Assembly (NCBI GenBank): GCA_029465975.1
Contig: CM055759.1
Coordinates: 11,634,744 to 11,698,743, forward strand
Length of the DNA: 64,000 nt
Direction of reading: 5' to 3'
From: Dallia pectoralis
Lineage: Eukaryota; Chordata; Actinopteri; Esociformes; Umbridae
Positions 22,229 to 34,089 of this stretch are shown in pieces; the first letter of the stretch is position 1; each line of letters starts with the position of its first letter. Made by a program: the position numbers and the translations under genes. Under the pieces are notes generated by a model. It did no database searches. It was given only the letters and a program-made list of their open reading frames with translations, and was not told the DNA's origin.

Positions 22229-24561
22229 CACTGATGAGCCAAAACATTATGCCTAATATGCAAAACAACGCAGACCCATGGACTCTACAAGATGTCCGGT
22301 GGTATCTGGCACTAAGACATTACCAGCTGATCCCTGAAGGTGTCCTGTGGTATCTGGCACTAAGACATTACCAGCTGATCCCTGAAGGTGTCCTGTGGTA
22401 TCTGGCACTAAGACATTACCAGCTGATCCCTGAAGGTGTCCTGAGGTATCTGGCACTAAGACATTACCAGCAGACCCTTGAAGGTGTCCTGTGGTATCTG
22501 GCACTAAGACATTACCAGCAGACCCCTGAAGGTGTCCTGTGGTATCTGGCACTAAGACATTACCAGCTGATCCCTGAAGGTGTCCTGTGGTATCTGGCAC
22601 TAAGACATTACCAGCTGATCCCTCAAGGTGTCCTGTGGTATCTGGCACTAAGACATTACCAGCTGATCCCTGAAGGTGTCCTGTGGTATCTGGCACTAAG
22701 ACATTACCAGCTGATCCCTGAAGGTGTCCTGAGGTATCTGGCACTAAGACATTACCAGCAGACCCCTGAAGGTGTCCTGTGGTATCTGGCACTAAGACAT
22801 TACCAGCAGACCCCTGAAGGTGTCCTGTGGTATCTGGCACTAAGACATTACCAGCTGATCCCTGAAGGTGTCCTGTGGTATCTGGCACTAAGACATTATC
22901 AGCTGATCCCTGAAGGTGTCCTGTGGTATCTGGCACTAAGACATTACCAGCTGATCCCTGAAGGTGTCCTGTGGTATCTGGCACTAAGACATTACCAGCT
23001 GATCCCTGAAGGTGTCCTGTGGTATCTGGCACTAAGACATTACCAGCTGATCCCTGAAGGTGTCATGTGGTATCTGGCACCAAGACATTAGCAGCAGATC
23101 CCTGAAGGTGTCCTGTGGTATCTGGCACTAAGACATTAGCAGCAGATCCCTGAAGGTGTCCTGTGGTATCTGGCACTAAGACATTACCAGCTGATCCCTG
23201 AAGGTGTCCTGTGGTATCTGGCACTAAGACATTACCAGCTGATCCCTGAAGGTGTCATGTGGTATCTGGCACCAAGACATTAGCAGCAGATCCCTGAAGG
23301 TGTCCTGTGGTATCTGGCACTGAGTCATTAGCAGCAGATCCCTGAAGGTGTCCGGTGGTATCTGGCACTAATACATTAGCAGCAGACCCCTGAAGGTGTC
23401 CTGTGGTATCTGGCACTAAGACATTACCAGCAGATCCCTGAAGGTGTCCTGTGGTATCTGGCACTAATACATTACCACCAGACCCCTGAAGGTGTCCTGT
23501 GGTATCTGGCACCAAGACATTAGCAGCAGATCCCTGAAGGTGTCCTGTGGTATCTGGCACTAAGACATTACCAGCAGACCCCTGAAGATGTCCTGTGGTA
23601 TCTGGCACTGAGTTATTAGCAGCAGATCCCTGAAGGTGTCCGGTGGTATCTGGCACTAATACATTAGCAGCAGACCCCTGAAGGTGTCCTGTGGTATCTG
23701 GCACTAAGACATTACCAGCAGATCCCTGAAGGTGTCCTGTGGTATCTGGCACTAATACATTACCACCAGACCCCTGAAGGTGTCCTGTGGTATCTGGCAC
23801 TAATAACTTAGCAGCAGATCCCTGAAGATGTCCTTTGGTATCTGGCACTAATACATTAGCAGCAGATCCCTGAAGGTGTCCTGTGGTATCTGGCACTAAG
23901 ACATTACCAGCAGATCCCTGAAGGTGTCATGTGGTATCTGGCACCAAGACATTAGCAGCAGATCCCTGAAGGTGTCCTGTGGTATCTGGCACTAAGACAT
24001 TACCAGCAGACCCCTGAAGGTGTCCTGTGGTATCTGGCACTAAGACATTAGCAGAAGACCCCTGAAGATGTCCTGTGTTATCTGGCACTAAGACATTACC
24101 AGCAGACCCCTGAAGGTGTCATGTGGTATCTGGCACTAAGACATTACCAGCAGACCCCTGAAGGTGTCCTGTGGTATCTGGTACTAAGACATTACCAGCA
24201 GACCCCACAGATGGGGGATGTCCAGAGCAACACTTTGACCTTTTCATCATATTCTTAAAACAATTCCCAAACATTGTGTGCAGTATGGGAGGGTACATTA
24301 TCCTGTTGAAAGAGACAACTGTCATCAGGGAATACGCTTGTCATGAAGGCGTGTACCCGTTCTGCAACAGTCTGATGGCATGAGTCAAATAGACGACCGC
24401 ACGAATACTAACTGTTCACTTACCATCTAATCTATCTAGACTTTGTCACTTAGTAGCACCTAACCATCTAATTTACCCAGACCTTGTCACTTGGGCCAGT
24501 TAGAAGATGATCAATGTTATTCACTTCACCTCTGACTGGTTATTATATTTTGGTTCATCAG
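22229..24561 (-). mobile_element. Decayed Tc1/mariner-like transposon containing a minisatellite
   Basis: The left end is CACTGATGAGCCAAAACATT next to a TA dinucleotide (22227-22228). The right end, read inverted, is CTGATGAACCAAAATATAAT, a matching terminal inverted repeat. Between the ends are pieces of a fish Tc1-like transposase on the minus strand. The left piece encodes GHLVESMGLR-like sequence (transposase LVESMP). The right piece (about 24285-24370) has CATTATCCTGTTGAAAGAG and CATCAGGGAATACGCTTGTC, seen in that family. Most of the transposase is deleted, and its place is taken by the 48-bp array at 22296-24206. It is non-functional. Confidence 0.75.
22296..24206. repeat. 48-bp minisatellite, about 40 copies, grown from transposase sequence
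   Basis: Unit TGGTATCTGGCACTAAGACA plus TTACCAGCTG ATCCCTGAAG GTGTCCTG. In the transposase frame (minus strand) one unit encodes a 16-residue block of the form FRDLLLMSWCQIPQDT, which is part of Tc1-like transposase. Many units carry CTTAGTGCC, which puts a TAG stop in that frame. The left half is homogeneous (CTGATCCC type); the right half is mixed, with a six-unit (288-bp) block repeated at about 23303 and 23591. The long frames in other phases are periodicity artefacts. Confidence 0.93.
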
Positions 24562-27231
24562 ATTATGTATTGTATATATTCCTTCTGAAAGTGGTAAGGA
24601 CTTTTATTAAGCTGAGAACACGATTCTGATTGATTGTGTAACACGAATCACTGTTATTTAACTTCTAGAGGTAAAATTTGTTCACCGCTCATAGTTTTAG
24701 AGTCACTGTGGTGGTATTTCTTAATGATGGAACTAAAAAAGTATTTTTTTATTTAAGCTTCGTCAACACTCAAGCCACATGTAATGACAGAATTCAAAGA
24801 CGTAACCCCATTATATATATGTTCCAATATATGTTTATTTTTAAGATGTATTTGGGTGATTGACAGGTAAGAAATAGTAATTTTGAAACGCTAATTAGAA
24901 CATATTCAGATACCAGACCCATGGAATTACTGGGCTATTTCCAAAAGGGAATATTCCATCAGAATGTGATGCCTGAGCTGATACTAACAACCTTAAGAGA
25001 CCCTGAATCAGCCATTAGTATTCTAATGAATTCTTGACCAACAATCATGGCCAGATTGACAACAGAGAACGAAGCCCTGTAGTGGGACTCTCCTGTTTAT
25101 TTAGTTATGCAGTTATGCAGGGAAAATAAACCTTGTAATGCTGCATATCTGAGAGTACACAGTGGTTTTTCACTGCCACTGTCCCAGAACATGTGATATG
25201 AACTGAGCGTTGTTTAATGTCAGTTTGACTGAGACCGATGGCCGACTGGTTGTGTTCACGTAGTCAGGCCCTGAGGCTCCAAGCTCACGTTGTTTTCTTG
25301 TTAACATGTTGAAGTAAATATGGCTGTAATTACAAAAATGGAGTGAGTAGAACTAATTTATGTAACGTTTTTCTTGTTTAAAGCTTGATGAGGCAAAACG
25401 CACCACAACTACTGTTTGGACATATGTTGTTTGACGTTTATAATTTATTTGTATAATTGATTAAAAGCCTGGATGTTCCTAAACTTTTTATGTCTTCCTC
25501 ACCCTATAAACTTAACACTGTGTTAATATTGATGTTCCTTGGTGACATCATCATGCCATTGCCATTATGTCATATATTTAGCATATTGGGTGGACTACGC
25601 ATTGTTTTTGAATGAACAAAGTATAATTAATCAGTGCATTAAAAAGGTCAAAACGTGAGCTGTCCAAACTAAGTCCAACAGGCCAAATGGTAACGGAATG
25701 CACAAGGGATTTCAAGGAAATCAGAGTTTCTCTCAGGTATGTTTGACTAAAACAGCTGTGGTTTCTAGTAAAGGGATTACCCTGCGTAGTGTTCGGTTGA
25801 GGAACCACAGGAGCTTTGGTTGATATTAACCGAAAACTTACTTATTATTTGGCGTCAAAGACAAACTGTGTGGAGGGTTTTCTTAAGGTTTTTGTTGGTG
25901 AATCATACTTGAGGCATGTTTTTTGTCTTTTAGCAGTGTAGTTTTAATTTAGCAATAAACTATTCTGTCTTCCATTATTTGTACGTGCGCTAGAGAGAAC
26001 CAGTCCGTCAATGTCTGCATATTTGTTCATGATATTCTTGTCCACACCTTGTATTTTACACAACTCACAGCCATGTTGATGAATACGTTAAAAACTAGCT
26101 GAGACAAAACCCAGACAGGCCTACTGGACTCCATTCTAATTCACCTGTCAGCCTGGTATCCAGGCAGCACAGTTCATTGTATGTACGCTGGGCCTCTGAC
26201 CTTGTGACCCTTGTTAGACAGAATCCCTCAGAAGAACATCCCAAGTCGGAGACCAGAGACCTCCTGGCTAATTAGCAGCCAATTAGAGGATGGAGGTTTT
26301 ACTGTGACACCTCATTGTTTGTTTCCCCATCGGTAGTGTTCTGTTCAGCTATGACCCCTTTCCAGTATCCGTGGTTACACTGTGGATCGCTGACTCTGGA
26401 TCCTGTAAACACAGGGCACATGACACACACACACACGACACACACACACATTGTGGTGGCCAACTTAACTGTAGTGCTTGGTCTGTGCTCGGGCTAAATC
26501 CTAGTAGTGTGCACACTTCCGCTATTCCTCAGGTGCTTGGTGAAGAAAATAATACGTGTACAGGATATAGGTTCTCTGATTTACGTTGTGATAATACTGT
26601 TTCATAGGTGTTCCCTAGGCAATGGTCTAAACGCTGTTAGACATATTTACTTTATCACCGTCGGATGTCATATAAGGCATGGAGATGGGTTGGTCCATTC
26701 ATTCTGCATGATAAACAACACATCACAAGGGTTGATCTGGCCGATGACAATCCCCTTTCCATAGATCTACATATTGAGACACATATCTAATGGTCTGGAT
26801 AGTCATCTCTCATAATGGTTACATGCTAGGTTCATCAGTCTGGTAATGGTTTTATTATGCCTTGATCTTTAACAGCATCTGCTTCGGAATTTGATTGTCC
26901 CATTTGTCATTCCTCATTTCTCTCAGCAGCTCATCTTATCTTCTCTCCACCAAGCTGTCTTCTTCCCACTTTCTCCATCTGCCTTTTTGTTTTTGCTTCT
27001 CTGCCTCCCTCTTCTTCCTCTGTTTGTTTGTTTGTCTTTGTCACAGTGCACAGGTAGGGTTTGGTTTTCATAGAGGAGTAGCGTTTTAGTGAATTCCACT
27101 GTCCAAGGCTGTTGTTGTGTTGGAGACACAAATCAGAGCGCGGCGATAAGGTGGCTCTGTGTGTCTGAGTGTTCTTTTATGTCCATCTAGTTATAGGCTA
27201 TTAAACACGCCAGACAGCAGTGTCCTATCTG

Positions 27232-27233
<2 letters not shown>
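24562..27233. other. Non-coding sequence
   Basis: No gene recognised. A short CACACA/GACACA stretch lies at about 26424-26452. Confidence 0.5.
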
Positions 27234-27271
<38 letters not shown>

Positions 27272-27319
27272 AGAAAGAGAGAGAGAGACCAGTGCATGTG
27301 TGGGTGTTTGTACTAGAGC

Positions 27320-27381
<62 letters not shown>
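27234..27381. repeat. Compound TG / GA microsatellite
   Basis: TG run 27234-27267, then GAGAAAGAGAGAGAG to about 27289, then a second TG run at 27322-27381 with one TTTG interruption. Confidence 0.95.
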
Positions 27382-27382
<1 letters not shown>

Positions 27383-28095
27383 TCTGACATCACTATACTG
27401 GGACGTGGAGATGTCTCCAAACTGTTAAATGAAAAATGAACGTCAGAATGAAATGAACGGGTTAGACAGAGGACATTTATGATATAACCATTTAAAAAAA
27501 TTGTTGATCACAAGATGGCGTCTGTATATGGTCCCCTTAAAGTGCACACCTCTGACCTGTTGTATATTGAAATGGAAGCTCCCTTTAAGATGATTTTAAG
27601 ACATTGTTTCTGTCGTGTTTAGTGGGACCACAGGAGACCTGAACACCAGCGCTCCAATTGGCTACGTTCAGACAGGTTTTTTTTAATTGTTCTCTTCCCT
27701 TCTTCTCCTTCTTAATGCAAATAAAATCCCAGTGGTCTTTAGAGAGCAGTCGTGTCCCTCGCCCTGTTAGAACGTCAGAACGTGCACTCAGGAGTCATGA
27801 GGTTAAACATCCCGCTAAACTCGCTGCATCACGAGATACAACTTTTGTTTAGAGACCCCTTCACCCAAACCTGAGCTGAGTGCGAGGACTACCCAGTATT
27901 ACAATATGTAGCAGGGATTATGATACTCAACAGAAGGAATATGATGCAGCACATGCCAACAGGTTATCAATCGTCTGTACTCAACGGGACAGCGATGTCA
28001 GTGACTGGGTAGAGGCCAGGAGTTACCTGGCAGACAGTGCTTTCACCAAGGAGAGCGAGATGCGTTACGTGGGCTCTAGTTTACAATGGAATCCT
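27382..28095. other. Non-coding sequence
   Basis: Nothing recognised. Confidence 0.5.
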
Positions 28096-28178
28096 ATTTA
28101 TTCATTTTATATTAACCTTTATTTTACCAGGTAGGCCGATTGAGAACAAATTCTCATTTGCAACGGCGACCTGGCTTG
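28096..28178 (+). repeat. Fragment of a fish interspersed repeat
   Basis: TATTAACCTTTATTTTACCA, GGTAGGCC, GAGAACAAATTCTCATTTGC and GCGACCTGGC in order. This resembles a repeat I know as common in pike and salmonids. A second fragment (AACCTTTACTTAACCAGGTA) is at 63920-63950. Confidence 0.55.
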
Positions 28179-30261
28179 TCTATTGCACCCAAACTACTGA
28201 CAGTGTTCCTCTGGTAAACCCCTTCATGCTTGTCAGAACAGTCCAATGTCAAAGGAGGCTTACTGTACATCAGTAACAGTGTTGCATGCTGGGCATTCTC
28301 TTATACAACGAGGTGTACCAGTGCCATTTCAAGCTGCCCGCTGTGTCAGGCCTCTAAGTGTTGACATGGAGACTGTTGGTTGGAGAATCTGTCTATGACA
28401 AGAGAGATTACAACATCTTATTGTATGTTATGGAAACTAATCAGAAATGTAGGAGAACTTGCGGTTATTTACATAATCCTGGTTTGGTGTTAAGATGAAG
28501 ATGACTAGTACATTCCACTCATCAAAAGATGACATAAAGATAGGCATGCATCCATTGGTCTGTTGGTGGGCGGGTTGGCCTATAATTGGCCCCTCCACAT
28601 GCCTGTCCCGGGTTGGGATTTCTTCTGAAGTCCCTTCAGGAATTTGGCTTTTCTCGAACGATGGCATGTCACCAATAATAACTAAATACCAGAGTTATGA
28701 TGAGCTAACTTTCTGAAGACATCTAGGGCACCATGTCACAACCCCCTGATGTTCCCGCGACGTCCAAACAACAATTTTTTGTTTGCAGGGTTTACATTTT
28801 GTTTGGCAAGATGTAGGAACATTTGTAACGAGAGTGAAACGAAGTCACATTTTTTACTGTTTACTAATCACTACATCTTGCCAATTACACAAAACACAAT
28901 CACCATATTAGTACTTGAGCATATCTGCTCTAGAAGAATTTACATTTTTCAATTTTTCCTTCTAAAATATAAGTATTTATTCTATTACAAAGTACACTTG
29001 AAACAACAGGTTCTGGTTATAATGACATCACTTGCTCTAAATTCTACGAGGACTTATCTGCTTTAGATCTCTGTAAACAGTCAGAGTAGTATAGAAAGGT
29101 CCCTCTTGAACAAATATCGAAATGAAACAAAGTGTGTAAAAGCCTACCAAGTTTTCGGTGATGTTTACATTACTAAAGTACTCCGTGCAGACGTGTCGGT
29201 GTGTGTATTCACAGTATAAATATAGAAACACACACACAGATGCAATTCAATATTGATGAAAATCTGCGACAATAAAATGATACGAGACGCAAATAATTGC
29301 ATTTGAAGGACACGTTGAATAATCTGAAAGCTTGTATCCTGGAACGGAGCGCCCTCTTCCCCCTTCCTGGCTGTTCCTCTCCTGAATGTGTGCTTTGTGT
29401 TTTTTCCTAGCTATTTGACACCTATTAAACAAGAGCAACACGTTGATAGTCTCCTTTCCACCATCAAAAGGACTGATAAAGCCGAAGCGCTCAGAACTCA
29501 CAGACACTCTGTTTTCTTCATCCCGGCTGTCTGGCTGACGCTCCCGTTCACAGATATACACATATTCATAACCACGTGAAAACGAGACATTTGGAGAAAT
29601 AATTCCACACATGGTCATTGTCAAATGGCTTCGTATGGACGGCCAGAGCGTTGGGTGTTGGTGCTCCTGCGCTCTGTCTCGTAAATGTTTGTCTGCAGGA
29701 ATGCATCGGCGGATTGCTTCTGCTCTGTGTTGTTAGCGTTGGACGAAAGGTTGTGGAGCGAACACTTGGCATCGATAGGCAGGTGGATAGAGTGATGTTC
29801 AGTTAATGTCAACACCAACAGGGACCGGGGACTGTTGGTCAATATTTACTCTGTTTTTCTGCTTTATTTTTTTTGTTTTACATACTGATATTTATTTTGA
29901 GGTTAGTTGAGAATAAATTATATTTTTTCGAAGATGACCTGACCGCAGGGATATAGTTGGATATGAAAAAATGAAAGCGTTTTACTCACTATATTAACAT
30001 TGCATTCCAGAATTTAACACATATACAGATAGGATTATTTAGGCGTTACATTGATCAGACAATAGCTGGGTTGGTATTTGAGATAGGTGTGATGAAAGTG
30101 GCAAAATCATTTTTACAAGCTGTCAGATTGAACAGCAGGGGACTATTATGTTGTACCTTAAAACAGTATGAGTAATAAAGACTTTACACACATTTGGCTG
30201 TCAATTTGGCTGTCAATTTGTAAAAAAAAAGATTGATATTAAGTAATATTGCCTAAACTGT
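28179..30261. other. Non-coding sequence
   Basis: No gene recognised. Small TA- and CA-rich tracts only. Confidence 0.5.
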
Positions 30262-30400
30262 GGTTACACTTTAGATCTATAACATGTTATAATAAGGTCA
30301 CAACCATGTCATAACATTTCACCACAGCTGCGATAATTATCATAAAATGTTTATGACAGTTATGACACACTATTTTGAACTGTATTTTGTTTTATTTATT
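30262..30400 (+). repeat. Left arm of an interrupted inverted-repeat element
   Basis: GGTTACACTTTAGATC followed by CATAACATGT-like words and CCATGTCATAACA at 30304-30316. That 13-mer occurs in exact inverted form at 36337-36349. The two arms look like ends of one repeat (a family rich in ATGTCATAAC words) now split by later insertions. Confidence 0.45.
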
Positions 30401-30763
30401 TTCTGGTCATGACACCAATATTAATATTAATCTTAGAGTTTTCAAACATACCATACAAGGTAAACTATTGCAGTACATCATAGCCTACTTTTAAACACTT
30501 GTTAATGTCACTTAATTAATTTCCTCAAATTTTTTGTGTAATTTTAATTTTGTACACATAGTTGCCATTTATAAATATGCAAAACAAATGTGGTTTCACT
30601 GTCTATCTTTTTATTATATTGTTTTCTATACATACTTACAAGTATTGGCAATTCATTAAATCAGATGTAATAGATGCCACTATGTGATTGGACAGTACAA
30701 GAACAGTAAAACGAAATGCAGATTGCATCCAACAAGGTGTGCAAAAGACGAGTGCAAAAAGAT

Positions 30764-31516
30764 ATGGAGTACAGTGTGAGGATGTGCAATTGACATGGAT
30801 AAGATATGGAGTACAGTGTGAGGATGTGCAATTGACATGGATAAGATATGGAGTACAGTGTGAGGATGTGCAATTAACATGGATAAGATATGGAGTACAG
30901 TGTGAGGATGTGCAATTGACATGGATAAGATATGGAGTACAGTGTGAGGATGTGTAATTAACATGGATAAGATATGGAGTACAGTGTGAGGATGTGCAAT
31001 TAACATGGATAAGATATGGAGTACAGTGTGAGGATGTGTAATTAACATGGATAAGATATGGAGTACAGTGTGAGGATGTGTAATTAACATGGATAAGATA
31101 TGGAGTACAGTGTGAGGATGTGCAATTAACATGGATAAGATATGGAGTACAGTGTGAGGATGTGTAATTAACATGGATAAGATATGGAGTACAGTGTGAG
31201 GATGTGTAATTAACATGGATAAGATATGGAGTACAGTGTGAGGATGTGTAATTAACATGGATAAGATATGGAGTACAGTGTGAGGATGTGTAATTAACAT
31301 GGATAAGATATGGAGTACAGTCTGAGGATGTGCAATTGACATGGATAAGATATGGAGTACAGTGTGAGGATGTGCAATTAACATGGATAAGATATGGAGT
31401 ACAGTGTGAGGATGTGTAATTAACATGGATATGATATGGAGTACAGTGTGAGGATGTGTAATTAACATGGATATGATATGGAGTACAGTGTGAGGATGTG
31501 CAATTGACATGGATAA
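30764..31516. repeat. 42-bp minisatellite, about 18 copies
   Basis: Unit GATATGGAGTACAGTGTGAG plus GATGTGCAAT TAACATGGAT AA. Units differ mostly at TGCAATTGAC, TGCAATTAAC and TGTAATTAAC. It sits directly downstream of the LINE RT end, in its presumed 3' UTR. The 287-residue minus-strand open frame is a periodicity artefact. Confidence 0.95.
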
Positions 31517-31532
31517 GTAAATGTGCAGGTAT

Positions 31533-31766
31533 TCATGTGTCAAATTGCAAATGTGCAGAGGTCACAGCGGAGAACATCTGGTGACGGAACCACAGGATGT
31601 ATGTGCAAATGGCAGATAAAAATGTAAAAGCTTTCCGCAAACAGCGCTTGTTTTGGACGTCTTTGATGGCGGGGAGCTGGGCACCAATGAGGCACTGGGC
31701 AGTTTTCATCACCCGCTGCAGGGACTTCCGGTCGGCCGCAGACCGTTGTACCAGACTGTGAAACAT
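31533..31766 (-). pseudogene. LINE reverse transcriptase C-terminal fragment
   Basis: Reads LVQRSAADRKSLQRVMKTAQ and then LPAIKDVQNKRCLRKA. This matches the conserved end of fish LINE ORF2, where a tryptophan-rich or cysteine motif is followed by RKALQRVVKTAQ and a final RCLRKA. The upstream part (31770-32305) is frameshifted and deleted. It is not functional. Confidence 0.7.
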
Positions 31767-32329
31767 GTTGGTCAGAATGCTCTCGACCGTGCAGATGTCA
31801 ATGTTTACCAGGATGTTAGTAGATAGGTGGGCCTTCTTTAGCTTTCTTTAAAAGTACTGGCACTGTTGCTCCTTTTTGACCAGTGTTGGGAAGTTAACGG
31901 ACCAGGATATGCCGTTGGAGATGTGGACACCCAGTAATTTGTAGCTAGCCACATGTTCCATCGTTGTCTCATCAATGAGATCTGGGGCATGTATATCGCT
32001 ATTTGTCTACCTGTAATCCACAATCAGTTCTTGGGAATTCTAGCAAAGAGGGGCTGATCCCAAGGTTTGGGATATTGGTAACCAGCCTAGAGGGGATGAC
32101 TATATTGGATGCTGAGCTAAAGTCTATGAACAGCATCCTCACACAGGTGTTGGTTTTGTCCATGTGGGTCAGGGCTGAGTGGACAGTAGTGGAGATGGCG
32201 TCCTCAGTAGTCTTGTCAGGGTGACAGGCAAACTATTATGGGTCCAGAGTTGGAGGGAAGCGGGCCTTAAGGTGAGCCAATACAAGTCTTTCAAAGCAAT
32301 TTATGTTCCTACGATAAAAGCCGTTACTT

Positions 32330-32477
32330 TTTTAGGGTGTTACTGAAATTGCTAAATATACTTGGTGGTGTTGTGTGATGAAACCATAAACAACCATTTG
32401 CACTGTCATAATCATATAAGCCAGGCATTCCTGTTATGAATGCTTTGATTTAGTAACACAAGGCCCTAGTAGACCCT
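32330..32477 (+). repeat. Possible middle part of the interrupted inverted-repeat element
   Basis: GTGTTACTGAAATTGCTAAA to TGTTATGAATGCTTTG, lying between the LINE end and the Gmr1-like element. Its composition resembles the arms at 30262 and 36223. I infer that the three pieces were once contiguous. Confidence 0.3.
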
Positions 32478-32790
32478 CTACCATTGGTGCCGAAATATCA
32501 AAGAAAACTGTTTCATACAAAACAAACTCTTAACACAAACAGAAAAAGCCACAGGCGATGACTCTCTGGTAACATACGTATTCCTGATATTCCTGCTCCA
32601 CTACGTGCTCCGCCACTCTCCTTCACATTTCCCTTTTGTTCACCTAATCGGGACATTTTTGAGAAAAAAACTAAACACAACCAGGGTCATGCATTTCACC
32701 TGGTTACTTAATTGGGTGCATTATGTGTCCTTGAGCCTACCTCACAGGAGAGGGTGTCCACGGACCCTGCATTCCACCTGAAGCCTCACA
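32478..32790 (-). repeat. 3' LTR of the Gmr1-like element
   Basis: On the minus strand it begins TGTGAGGCTTCAGG directly after a polypurine tract. It shares long stretches with 35953-36222 (TCATACAAAACAAACTCTTA, CAGGAGAGGGTGTCCA). The left boundary is approximate. Confidence 0.7.
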
Positions 32791-32803
32791 CCCCTCCTTC
32801 TGC
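32791..32803 (-). promoter_or_regulatory. Polypurine tract of the Gmr1-like element
   Basis: The minus strand reads GCAGAAGGAGGGG immediately before the LTR start TGTGAGG. Confidence 0.5.
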
Positions 32804-32849
32804 AGTACAGACCCAAAGGTGCTGGCGCCAGCCATACTACACTCGAGAA

Positions 32850-33174
32850 AGCGTGTCTGTGTTGCTATGCAACTTCCTGGGCTTGTGGATCACCTTGAAT
32901 TGGAATGACTGGAGAGAGAAACCATCAAGCAATACGACCGTTGGACTCTCTCTTCCCAGCCATCCACTGAAGGGGGGCGTGATACCTTCCCCAGAAGGTA
33001 ATACCGCAGGTACTCCAGTGCCCATTTAATAGCAAGAGCTTCTCCTTCCACCGTCGTGTAATTACGCTCTCTCAGTGTCAGTTTCCTACTGAAGGGTCCC
33101 CATGCTAGAAGCGTGTTTGGATACAGAGAAGGTTGCTTTAAATCAGGCATCTTCAACAAAAGCCTACTACACAA
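32850..33174 (-). pseudogene. RNase H relic of the Gmr1-like pol
   Basis: Shows WGPFSRKLTLRERNYTTVEG followed by EALAIKWALEYLRYYLLG, the second half of a Ty3/gypsy RNase H. Nearer the LTR it has FKVIHKPRKLHSNTDTLSRV, the usual last words before integrase in normal elements (H-PGK-N-DALSR). Here pol ends at this point, a few dozen bases before the polypurine tract, with no integrase after it. The segment with the first catalytic Asp appears deleted. Confidence 0.75.
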
Positions 33175-33389
33175 AGTGCCTTCTCTGAAAAGCCTCTTCA
33201 GCCTGAGCGGTCCACTGAGCGGACCCAGGTGGACTAGGCCTTACTTATCAGCTCCGTAAGTGGCGCTGCAATCTCTGCTTGGTCTGGCACAAACCTTCTA
33301 TAAAAGCCTGTTAGGCCTAAGAACGCTCGCACTCCCTTTTTGTCACTCATGCGTGGCTATTCTCTCACGGCCCGGGTCTTCTGTTGGGG

Positions 33390-33893
33390 CTAGATTAGCC
33401 CACTGCTGATTATGTACTCCAGGTACTCTGCCTCATCTAAAGCCAAATGACACTGGACTGTTAGTTGCAACTGGCCCTTGCATTCTCCTGATGAGAGCAG
33501 AGCAGTGTGTCCATCTGCCACTGGAAGGTGGCTCCTGCTCCATGCAACTCGAATGGAAGACACACTCCGTACATACTGGTGGAGACCATCTGGCGTGGAG
33601 AACGCTGTCATATGGCAAACTTCTGGCGCCAACGGTACTTGCCAGTATCCCTTGGTAAGATTTAAAGTGGAGATGAAGATGGCCTTTCCCAACTGCTCTA
33701 TCATCTCTGTGGGATACACATCAAATGTTGATATGGCGTTAAGGAGTCCAAAGTCGTTAAAAAACCTTACAGATCCATCCGGTTTGGGCACAAGAACTAT
33801 TGAACCGAACCAGGAACGGGCTGAGGGCTCTACAAGTCCGATCCTCAGCAACTCCCTCATCTCTTTCTTTGCGAGGGTAGTCGGTAGCGGCAT
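33390..33893 (-). pseudogene. Reverse transcriptase relic of the Gmr1-like pol
   Basis: Reads SIVLVPKPDGSVRFFNDFGL, ISTLNLTKGYWQVPLAPE and TAFSTPDG, the finger and early palm motifs of Ty3/gypsy RT. After a frameshift, HLALDEAEYLEYIISSGL matches the late palm. The stretch between them that should carry the catalytic Y-x-DD is missing, so the enzyme is inactive. Confidence 0.8.
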
Positions 33894-34089
33894 AGGTGTA
33901 CCTTCTTCCCTGGTTCGTAAGTCATGTGATGCTGGTTGGCAGTTGTCTGTCCTGGAGTCTTTGAGAATACTCGGCTGTTCCTCCTCACCACGCCTCCATC
34001 TCTCTCCCCTGGTGTGGTCTGAGGAATCTTCTCTACTGTACTTCCATACATCACCTGCATTCCTCGTTCCTGGTAGGATTTCAATAGAT

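Larger units (their letters stand above)
30660..32310 (-). mobile_element. 5'-truncated non-LTR retrotransposon (L2/Rex1-like LINE) with an expanded 3' UTR
   Basis: On the minus strand it starts in the middle of the reverse transcriptase (NCFERLVLAHL-like words at about 32280-32305) and passes through degraded RT to a readable C-terminal stretch at 31620-31766. It continues into a non-coding 3' region holding the 42-bp array. 5' truncation is usual for LINE insertions. I assign L2/Rex1-like from memory of fish RT C-termini, so the exact clade is uncertain. Confidence 0.65.

Noticed and set aside
22204..24325. Repetitive proteins of 16-residue units over the 48-bp array
   Set aside because: They are out of the transposase frame and exist only because 48 is divisible by three.
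30680..31543. A 287-residue repetitive frame on the minus strand (HTVLHILSM repeats)
   Set aside because: Same periodicity artefact over the 42-bp LINE-derived array.
32485..32496. TGGTGCCGAAA, which looks like a tRNA-type primer binding site
   Set aside because: It is on the strand opposite to the element's coding strand and lies inside the region shared by both LTRs, so it cannot serve that role.
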